Shown here one piece after another: positions 52,961 to 62,110 of a stretch of 64,000 nucleotides of DNA. The position numbers were made by a program, and so were the translations under genes. The DNA comes from Liolophura sinensis (lineage: Eukaryota; Mollusca; Polyplacophora; Chitonida; Chitonidae), in NCBI RefSeq assembly GCF_032854445.1, contig NC_088304.1, positions 15,075,704-15,139,703 on the forward strand. Direction: 5' to 3'. The notes under the pieces were generated by a model. That model did not search any database. It was not told where the DNA came from and saw nothing but the letters and a program-made list of their open reading frames with translations. Numbering within the stretch: the stretch's first letter is position 1; the number at the start of each line of letters is the position of its first letter.

Positions 52961-54152
52961 CTATGTAATGTAAGTATAACCATACGGTCCTCGACCTGCG
53001 GTTGCAGATTCGTGCTCGCTGCAACGTGGAAAAACTGGCACGTCTCTACAACAAAAAGAGTTCATCATGTTCATCTAGGCTAGCCTAATGCAACGCCTCT
53101 GGCATCAAACTGATTCTGAGACTAGACAATGGACAAGCAATAACATACATGTCTTCAAAGTCAAACACTATGTACATGTATGTACTGGTAGTATGAAACA
53201 GATAAGACTGCTCGCACTTCCAGTATCCATTCACTTACAAGCACTGCAAATTCTTAACTGCACAAACATCTAAGGAGCAGTTCAACTTTCACTCTTTGAT
53301 CCTGTAAAAAGGGTTCAAGACCAGGTCTGACCAACATCATCTTTTTGTCTTTAACTCTTGGACCTAAAACCCAAAATTCCCTCCTCCAACTGTGACCCCA
53401 AACCACCCTTTCTAATTTTTCCTTCAAAAGACACAAAACTGTAAGGTCAATGGAGAAAAGAACCTTGTATGGTGCAAAGTGTCAGCTACATGTTTGCAAT
53501 GTCTTATGCCTAAATATTCTGTACCTTGTGCAAATTCTGTCAAAGATAGGACATCCAGATAAACAATCTGGTATAATCTCCATCAGATTACATGCAGAAA
53601 ATTCAGGGAGTGTGAGTCTGTTTATGATGGGCACATCTGTCGCTATGTGGTGTCTGGTAACATATACATTAATATGGTACCATACGGTTCTGCAATTCCT
53701 CACATCTCAACCATATAGAGATACACTGTTTGTGTATGACTTGAACACGGTCTACAAATCAGAAATACTTTGAATTTTGCAAAAAAAGGCAACGCTTCTT
53801 TTCTATAACTCCACAAGTTTCAACTTGTCTAGATTATCCCATAATCGGACCACATGATGTGAATACTTCATGTTGCACCTGAAAGGACTACCTGAAACTG
53901 AGTCCATGTGAACGAGCTGTTACACTAAGGTCTTATCCTGTGAAGCGTTCACTTGATACCTACAACCGCTTGTTTACACTGCAGTCCGATAACATTTGTG
54001 CAGTTAATAACTGTGTCAGTACAGGATAACACACACCCCAGTCATATTTCACAGCGGTCAGGTCAACATTTGTCTATATGGTTAACCTGACTCCTGAATC
54101 AAATGTCAACCTGACAAATGAGGAACCTGTTGCCTGTATTATCACAGCTCTT
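52961..54152. other. Gene-free intronic DNA
   Basis: Unique AT-rich sequence; a 107-codon plus-strand frame (53450-53773) has no domain I recognise. Confidence 0.45.
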
Positions 54153-54965
54153 CACCTTTTCATTTCAAATGGTAACTAATAACTTATACAAGTTTTGTGG
54201 TACAACTCTACACCAAATCAACGCTGCAAATGGCAACTGGTTACATGTGTTTCGAGGTGTATTATGAATACCCTGTTCATACAATGCAACTTTCAAAATT
54301 TAATTATTTGATTGAGTTCATGCTGTAATCCAGAATATTTCACTTAATACAATGAAGGCAAGCATTACGGAGGGAGGAAATCAGGAAACCCAAGACCATC
54401 AGCACGTTGCTGGAAGACATTCCCATGTACAACCAGATAGGAAGCCAGTATGAACTGGACTTGAATTGCATTGGTGAGAGGTTCCTGGGTTGTTATGCTG
54501 AGCCAGCATCTAACCTCCAGGCCACAGAGGCCACCATGTCAATTCAAACAGACACTACTCTAATAAGTCAGAGTTGTATGAGACAACTTTACCCAATACA
54601 ACTTTGTATATGGCAACTAGTAACAATTAGTTAATAATGTTATTATAGGAATCAATACCACCTTTTCATTTCAAATGGCAACTTAGTTAAAGCAGTGTAT
54701 GAAAATCAACAGGTTCTCACTTTAAATGGCAACTAAATCTTGTGACCTGTGACTTCATTATATAACTTAACACTACACATTGTTTCAAATTTTTAACTCA
54801 TAGCCTGGGGTTTTATGGTATACCTTCACCCCATATAACATTGCAAAAGGCAACTAGTTACTTATCATTACACACAACGCTACCTTTTCATTTTCTTGTT
54901 TTCTTTTCATTACTTGTACTATCATTGTGTAACTCAACTTACAACTTGGCAAATGGCAACTTTGG
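54153..54965 (+). repeat. Degenerate aaatggcaact tandem tract
   Basis: Variants of accttttcatttcaaatggc and aactagttac recur at about 54153, 54228, 54598, 54660, 54717, 54841 and 54947 at irregular spacing. The tract is interrupted by a family A SINE. Confidence 0.6.
54298..54536 (-). mobile_element. Family A SINE, diverged, inside a tandem array
   Basis: Tail, body (cattacggagggaggaaa) and head (gaggttcctgggttgttatgct) are recognisable but degraded. The copy interrupts the degenerate 54153-54965 array. Confidence 0.75.
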
Positions 54966-55241
54966 ACATGTTCATGTATGCAAAGGGAAGTCTAGCTTTC
55001 AGAGATGAAAATGTACGACAAGTCAACACAACCAACACCCTATCTACTAGTACCAATATGAAAGCGTTCTCCTGCTGGTTATTTAGTTGAAATCAAGCCC
55101 ATTATCAAAACATGTACATGTATATAACACCATCTGCAAACTTAGTCACTTGGCCTCAAAGAAAAACTAACCATCACAAACTTATAATTACAATTTGGTG
55201 TGACTTCTTTAATATTACTATTTACAGCTTCATATTACATG

Positions 55242-55440
55242 TATTTATTTATTTATTTGATTCCTGTCTCATGCCTTACTCAACAATATTTCATTTACAG
55301 GACGGCGGCAGGTATTATGGTGGGAGGGAACCGGGCAGAGCCCGTGCAAACCCATGACCATCCGTAGGTTGCTGCACAACCATCCGTATGTTGCTGCCAG
55401 ACCTTCCCACTTACGACCAATGAGGAAGCCAGCATGACAC
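55242..55440 (-). mobile_element. Family A SINE with internal duplication
   Basis: The body on the minus strand lacks the head. The ccatccgtaggttgctg segment occurs twice in tandem (near 55358 and 55380), an internal duplication not seen in other copies here. Confidence 0.8.
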
Positions 55441-57829
55441 ATGGCGTGTAGGTCACTTGGAATGCAACATAGGCTTATATACTAACTATATACCTGTAAC
55501 TGTAAAAGGTGAAATATGAGGACATAAAAATTCTGTTGTACATTTTAGTACACTCAGAATCAGTCAAGTGGAAGTCCCAGGTCATTCTGATATTCAAACT
55601 GTTGAAAATAAGATATGCATGCCATACAGATGTGTGAAAGATAAACGTTTTGTAAGACAAGTACAAGTATGCGAGTCTATGCTATTGTTTATGTGAAACA
55701 AAAACCACAAAAACCTTGTAGCCAAACAATTCCAGGATTTATCTGTGGGAAGTGGTGGAGAAGTTAGCACACTTCCAACAACTTCCAACAAAATCAGGCA
55801 TCGGACCAAAAACAAGGTTTCAAACTTCGAGGAGGTTTGGAAACTCAATGGTGTGTACCAGGCCTCCACTACATCAGTCTGACCTTAATCTCTGCTTAGG
55901 TTAACCCTTGATCACAGAATTGAGGTCTAGTTAAAATTACTTTATACCTTGTTTTCATTAAACAGAATTTTTTTTTTTCTGGAAACAATTATACTGGGTA
56001 CTGCTTCATGTAAATGCAATGAATCTTTTTGTGATACTAACAGCTGGATAAAAAAGGCATTCTCAATGAAACGACTGAGAGAAAGGGAAATTCTCTGCTA
56101 AATCCAGTTTATGTTTCAATCCCTATCAGAACTAGCATCCTTAAACCTCTGACAAATTAAACATCCCCCGAGTAGAGACTCAATGATGGGCGATCGTTGT
56201 CTAACTTCTCTCAATAAAAATTTACTGACTGCACTCTGCAAAACCTGGGTATGCAAATACTGGTAACACAGACATCAGGTTGACTTTGAAATCTCTCGTG
56301 ATGTCATCCAAAACGGATTTGCTATTTTAAAACTTACTTGTACACGACGAATGAAGCCCCCAATACAAACCACAAACAATGTGCTTATAAGTACATGTAC
56401 TAACAGTAACAATAGCTAAGGACATGACCCTAATTGTGACAGTGTACAGTTACCAAAGCTGAATAAGTTCAATTACATCATGAATACAAGCAAAGAGCTC
56501 AGCAAAGCAAGTTATATTCCGCTTTATTAATACTTAGCGCATATACATGAATACGCCATGTATCTACATGTTTTTCGCCCATATTTATTTATCTGATTGA
56601 TTTAATATTTCATCTGTATTTATTTATTTATTTGATTGGTGGTTTACCAGCATAATGGCCAGCATTATGGTGGGAGGAAACCAGGCAGAGCCTGGGGAAA
56701 ACCCACGACCATCCGCAGCTTGCTGGCAGACCTCCCCGCGTACGGTCGGAGAGAAAGTCAGCATGAGCTGGACTTGAACTCACATGGACCGCAAATTCAT
56801 CTGTAGATCAGGTCTATGGGATGATGAAAACAGAGTGTGAAGGTAAAAAACGATTATAATACAAGTATGTGTATGTGAATGTACAGAAACTGAAGACCAG
56901 TGCAAAAACTCAAACGTAATGCAGATATTCCAGTACTGAACCTATGATATGTACAAGTACACACAAAGTATGAAACAACAGATCAATGTATGAACACCAT
57001 CCTGCATTTTCTGATAATGAAATGAACCAGGGGGAAGTTCTTCCCACAAGGATATTTGGCCATTATCACAGTCCAACATGATGCCTGTCACCAACCACTA
57101 ATGTACTCGCATGCACATAAGCTTCCTAGAATGACTTAGCAGGGCTGCCTGCTTCCTGATAGTGTTTCACTGAATACCCTCTCTTTATCGGAGGAAATAC
57201 ACTACACGTACTTAATACTTTGTAATTTGTCAAGGGCCAGTTCCTGGTCTAAAACTGTTGGGAAGACATACTTATAATTTCACTTCTATTGTTATCAACT
57301 TTCTCTCCAAATCTAAAACTGTGTGTTCTGCCAGAACAGAAAAGTGCCTGTGTTCTTAGAAGAAAGCTGCAGGTTGCTACAAAGTAACAATGGATTCTGT
57401 AAAAGTGCGTCAACAAAAACACTTAAGTGTACCACACTTAACAGCTTTGTGCAGGCCACTCTTGGGGTCTCTAAAATTACAGTGCAGCAAGCCTACCATT
57501 AATATCAAATTAACAGCAGTAAGAAGGGAACACATGAATGAGCAAAGGGCAGAAGCAGACATTTACCACTTTTATCATGCTCTTCAGCAATATTCTTGGA
57601 TTACATCACGTCCATTACTAATTGATATATTCATCATATGCTATATCATTGCCTCCATTACTTGCACAATAGAGAGCCAGCCAGCCAGCTGATTCTAGTA
57701 TGTTTAGAAAGGCCAACACCTTAGTACGGTAAAACACCACCTTCTTTGTTAGCTTGGATTTTCAAGCTTTCTTGCTAAAACAAGCATATCTATCATTTGT
57801 TCTGTCTGTTGTTGAGTTGAATTTTTGAC
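55441..57829. other. Gene-free intronic DNA around a SINE
   Basis: Apart from the SINE at 56619-56795, nothing recognised. The 100-codon frame at 57390-57692 has no domain and no splice support. Confidence 0.45.
56619..56795 (-). mobile_element. Family A SINE, partly headless, with TSD
   Basis: Body and box B region (gacttgaactcaca on plus) with a tail. The first part of the body after the tail carries a deletion. 10-bp perfect target-site duplication ttcatctgta at 56609-56618 and 56796-56805. Confidence 0.85.
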
Positions 57830-58440
57830 ATCCAACATCTTTTAACATTGGCTGGTCAGTAACATTTGCAACATACATGTAGGTTGGTCTGTTAAGTTTT
57901 GATGCAACATACATGTAGGTTGGTCTTTTAAGTTTTGATATATCTTTTAAGATAGGCTGGTCAGTCAAATTCTTAACATCCTATAACTTTTAACACAGGC
58001 TGGTTTGTCAAATTGTTGATGTCCTATAACCTTTAACATACATGTAGGCTGCTCAGTCAAATTCTTGACATCCTAATAACCTTTAACATAGGCTGGTCTG
58101 TCAAATTGTTGACGTCCTATATCTTTCAACACAGGCTGGTCAGTCCTATATCTGTTAACATAAGCTGGTCAGTCAACTTTGTAACATAGCCTGCTCAGTC
58201 AAATTTTTGACATCCTATAACTTTTAACATAGGCTGGTTGGTCAAATTTGTAACACAGCCTACTCAGTCAAATTTTTGACATCCTGTAAGTTTTAACACA
58301 CGCTGGTTGGTCAAATTTGTAACACAGCCTGCTCAGTCAAATTTTTGACATCCTATAACTTTTAACATAGGCTGGTTGGTCAAATTTGTAACATAGCCTG
58401 CTCAGTCAAATTTTTGACGTCCTATATGTTTTAACATGGG
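57830..58440 (+). repeat. 69-bp tandem array built from ~35-40-bp half units
   Basis: The tttttgacatcc start recurs at 58204, 58273, 58342 and 58411 (period 69). To the left the array decays into half units (aggctggtcagtcaaatt, cctataacttttaacat). A 36-bp duplication with gcaacatacatgtaggttgg at 57868 and 57904 forms the left edge. Confidence 0.88.
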
Positions 58441-61115
58441 CCATTCATCTAACATCTGTGCTTCTTCCAAGCACAAATTTTGTTTCTGTACATTTAAGTC
58501 ATTTAGTCAGTTTTGTCCAACCCTCACATGCCAATCATTCAGCATCAGGGCAGTCAAACCATAGTCTAACCTGATAGGGTGGTACCAACTCTTTATACAG
58601 AGAAGCCACTTTATTAGCTCCAAAAAGGTGCCAAATCAACAAGACTCGGTTACAAAAGCATAGCCTGCACCCATTGTGCCATCTGTTCACTCTTCATTCT
58701 TAACTCGCACTGTACTAAGAGCCAGGTGAACTGGGTTTCTTTGTGGGGGTGGGGGTTCTGAGTGGTCACCCATAAACTACACTGTACCTGGGACAAACTG
58801 TGAACATAGCCCAGCTTTACATGTTATGATCAATGTTATGTAGGCATAAATATAATTTTGGAAGTACATGTACAAGAAGGCAAAACAGTCCCAAGCATCA
58901 CTGTTTTTTCTTGGTTTATTTATTTACTTTCATCTGAAACAGTATGAGTATTTTACACAATTTTCAAAACTCAGTAGATAACTTGTGTTAAGGAAGACAG
59001 GCTTATTGGTGGAGTTTCACCAGCTACTGGAAAGCTGTGGCGAAGAAAAAACATGATTAAAAATGTGGTTTTAAAGAGAGCAATGAAGTCTATCATACTC
59101 ATGCCTTGTACATGTAACATAGACTTACTTAGCAAATTTCATGTCACCCCAGCTGAAGTGAAATTTAATCAAACTGTATGTACCTGTTTTGATTAAAGGC
59201 ATTTTGACCCAAATTTAGTATTGTCACTTCCCAATTGGATTTGGAAGAAATAGCGCCAGGCATAGAATAATGGGTGCAGGGAAACAGGATGACTTCAGTG
59301 TTTGCAGAACATACAATTCTCATTTCCTACACATGAAGTCTGTGTCCACATTAATCTGTGCATGTACATACATGTTTGAAAGTTGTTAAGTCATAATAAA
59401 AATACTATCCTTTTACTTATTTGAGTTCAGGTGTCAGTGTCATATGCTGTACTAAAAAAATAATAATTATACATGTAATAAATATTTGCATACACATCAA
59501 CCCAAAACCGTTTGTGAAATTAAACATGCTTCATGCAGACATTGTGCTATCATGACAAAGTAGATTGCAAATTGTCACCTTTCCAGCCGCTAATCAATAC
59601 TGATCAGGAAGACCCTTCCGTCAGTGAAAACTCCTCTATAACTGCTGTAATGCATACAGGAGGCTAAAGAAGTCCAGCTATAAATAATATATATACAATG
59701 ACTACATGTGTGCACTTCAAGAGTGTCGATGTTAAAACACAAGACAGTCCCTGTGTAAAAACAAAAAAGTAGGGTACAGCATAAACTGTATGTGTTGATA
59801 AACTTCTGTTCTGCAAAAGAAACACTTGGATAACGGCTTTTCAGCTTTCAAACATTATAATCACTGATGATCATGTATTGTTAAAAGCATATAATGAAAA
59901 CAACACAGCAATATTGATAATTGGCTTAACTAAACAAACACAAAGGTAGGCAAGTTATAAATAAAACAAAATAATGACAGTATTTTATGAGAAGATAAAG
60001 TAAGACAAACACTTAAATAACTGATGAAAGCAGTTAAGCAATATCCGCTGAAGTCAATATACACTGACCATGTACATGCACACAGATTTAATACAGGCAC
60101 AATTTATTTAGGATGGGTATAGGCAATAAATAAAATCACATGGGTTTCTGAAAAAGAAGTATTAGTGTAACCATGATGTTATAAGTGAAACAGTGTGCTG
60201 ACACGTAAAAAAATCCATGGGAAACAAAAGCAGGGATTCCACAGGAGCATGAAACGGTAGCACGCATGGGGAGCAGCACGAATGTGGGTTGACTTGTGCA
60301 TAATGTAACTTTCTAACAATCACATGATCTGATATGTATTGGATCTCGAGGTTGAATGATGGATGGTGAACAAGTAATTTTCAGCATTCTCCCTATAACT
60401 CAGGTACATGTAGATCAACTCTGCTCCACTTACTGACATAAAAAAAAAAATACTTCCAAACTACAATTACATCAGGAATAACTAGTCTTAGATTTAATGG
60501 TTTCAGGCTGCATGTATTTCCACATACTAATGTACAGGCATGTATTCATTTGTTTTCTTATTCTACATGCGTATACTTCAATGTAGGGGTGAAGTTGTAC
60601 ACAATACCTCTCTAAATAACTGTCACACTAAAATGCAATTGATTAATTTGGAGCGCCAATATGTTGGAAAGGAAAATGTAGAAAAGTCAGATTCAACTCT
60701 GTATGGGTGTGACAGAATGCTTTTAGGGTTGAGAAGGGGGTGTCTTTATTTGAGCAACTGGACATAAGTTAGTTTCACTTATTCGTTAAAATGCAGCCAA
60801 TTTAATATGTATGGGATAAGGTTAGGAGGCACCAACTACAAGTAGGTGATGAAGAAGGTGGTCAAGTTGGACTGGAGAATATGATGTGAAGTGGGGCTGG
60901 GTAACAAAAATAGAGGAGGGTGGAGGAGGTGGGGGAGAGAAAAAACACATGTGCCAGTAAAATGTTATTTCAAAATTATGCTAGAATTAAGATGGGGAGG
61001 GGAGGCTTACAGATCAAAGTAACTGAATATCACTGAATCATTAAACAAATATAATCAATATGCAAGTAAACTATAACTAATACATGTGAATGCTACTGTG
61101 AAAATAATGATGTGT
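58441..61115. other. Gene-free intronic DNA near exon 1
   Basis: Unique AT-rich sequence, becoming purine/G-rich on plus from about 60840. A weak family A-like scrap may lie at 59410-59460. No exon seen. Confidence 0.45.
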
Positions 61116-61134
61116 GGGGGGGGAGGGGAGGGGG
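61116..61134 (+). repeat. G-rich run in the intron near exon 1
   Basis: Eight G, then two GGGG-type runs separated by single A, about 460 bp inside the intron from the donor. More G-rich stretches lie at 60880-60940 and 61180-61205. Confidence 0.75.
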
Positions 61135-61587
61135 AATTCCTCAGGTGATGAGGATAAAGATCACATTTTTTAGCAAAAGGCAGAGGCGGGAAGGGGTGGG
61201 GTGGGTTGATAAAAGTCCCGAGCCAGTGTGAGTTCATTTGGTATCCACTGAGAATTTATACATATAATACTGCCCACCATCCAAAAACACCAACATTACA
61301 TAGACGTGCTGACATGCAAGGTGCCCTCCCGGGGACTATCCCAACAGATTAGGACACGCTCTGACGTTCCATGTTGTCACCCCTGTAAACAAACATTATC
61401 AAATCTCAGTCTAATCGCCACCATTTACAAGGTCATCTAAATTGTGGCATGATGAGTTTTGAGCTTAATTTTCGAGCTGATCAAAAGGAATTCGGGCCGG
61501 TGCGCCGGAGTTTAGCGGTGCGAGCCGACGACTGCCATCTCTTTGTGTAGACGACTGGAAGAGTAATTGAGCTTCACAAGTAGACAG

Positions 61588-61598
61588 AACCTTACCTC
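61588..61598 (-). other. 5' splice donor of AUTS2-like exon 1
   Basis: On the minus strand the exon ends GAG and the intron begins GTAAGG, an almost ideal U1 donor. The GT is at 61595-61594. The cut falls exactly between codons (phase 0), directly after ...SLVELE, where similarity to the family motif stops and the frame degrades to an unremarkable read-through. Confidence 0.85.
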
Positions 61599-61829
61599 TA
61601 ATTCCACCAGCGACTTGAAACTGATGATGGCAAAACCGTCAATGATATCCTCTTCATGAGAATTAGAACTATTCCGCCGCCTTCTGGGCTTGGGTCTACC
61701 TTTGTCTTTGCTCGTACGGGGTGGGGAATCCTCCATTTCGTCTTTCACACAGGGTTTTTCTTGTAATTGCTGTGCCCTCTCTCGGCGCCTCGCTCGTCGA
61801 ATACGATGGAGCTTCTCTTCGCTCTCCAT
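61596..61829 (-). CDS. AUTS2: AUTS2/FBRSL1/FBRS-family protein, first coding exon (partial gene)
   Basis: First coding exon of an AUTS2-family nuclear regulator, 78 codons, ending in phase 0. Vertebrate AUTS2 is a component of non-canonical Polycomb PRC1 (PCGF3/5) that turns it into a transcriptional activator through CK2 and p300; it acts in neurodevelopment, and Drosophila tay is the fly relative. Seen: basic clusters at residues 9-18 (Arg-rich) and 41-53 (KDKGRPKPRRRRN), both NLS-like, then EEDIIDGFAIISF at 59-71 followed by KSLVELE. The vertebrate family has a nearly identical EEDIIDGFA.xSF..xEALE stretch at the same distance from the N-terminus, after a similar Arg/Lys/Ser/Pro region. 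Start: ATG at 61829-61827, with an in-frame TGA at 61844-61842 and G at +4. The open frame runs on 27 codons past the donor into the intron; those residues are not part of the spliced protein. The rest of the protein is outside the window. Vertebrates have three paralogues; a single pre-duplication orthologue is expected here, so the symbol is family-level. Confidence 0.86.
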
Positions 61830-62110
61830 TGAAAATCGCGTTCAACAGCGCCCGAATCGGGCTGTAAACGCTCACATCGGCTGCAGCAGATATAAAAGAT
61901 GAACCTAAGGTAATCCAATAGTAAGTTCACGATCCAAAAAGCCCGAAATTCGGCAGTGTTTCAGAGGCGGTCGCACAGACACAGCACACGATTGTTAGAA
62001 CGGCGGAAAATACAATATGGCCGCACTACGCAATTAGGCAGGACATATGTTCTTCCGCCGAGGCCGCTCGCATATAGTGCAGGCCGCGGCCAGTCTATAA
62101 GTTAGCCTAA
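61830..62110 (-). promoter_or_regulatory. CpG-dense promoter and 5' UTR zone of the AUTS2-like gene
   Basis: CpG dinucleotides are clearly denser from about 61490 to 62100 than anywhere else in the window (runs such as GCGCCCGAATCGGG, GGCGGTCGCAC, CCGCCGAGGCCGCTCGC), marking an unmethylated-type promoter over exon 1. Possible elements: an inverted CCAAT (plus-strand ccaat at 61915-61919) and a YY1-like ATGGCC core at 62014-62024. There is no minus-strand TATA box in a sensible place. The transcription start cannot be fixed from sequence. Confidence 0.6.

Larger units (their letters stand above)
1..61595 (-). other. Presumed giant first intron of the AUTS2-like gene
   Basis: From the donor at 61595 to the left window edge I find no open frame resembling AUTS2 exon 2 or later exons (Lys/Arg-rich, Pro-rich or His-rich segments), and no other recognisable gene on either strand. 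The stretch is SINEs, MITE-like elements, tandem arrays, microsatellites and unique AT-rich DNA, as expected of a very long intron. Short exons below about 60 codons could be missed by eye, so the intron length is inferred; RNA-seq junctions would settle it. Confidence 0.6.

Noticed and set aside
61891-61898. TATAAAAG box
   Set aside because: It faces the plus strand, away from the only supported gene, and no plus-strand gene starts downstream.
61690-61902. 70-codon plus frame and 61-codon minus frame over exon 1
   Set aside because: Shadows of the AUTS2-like coding exon in other frames.
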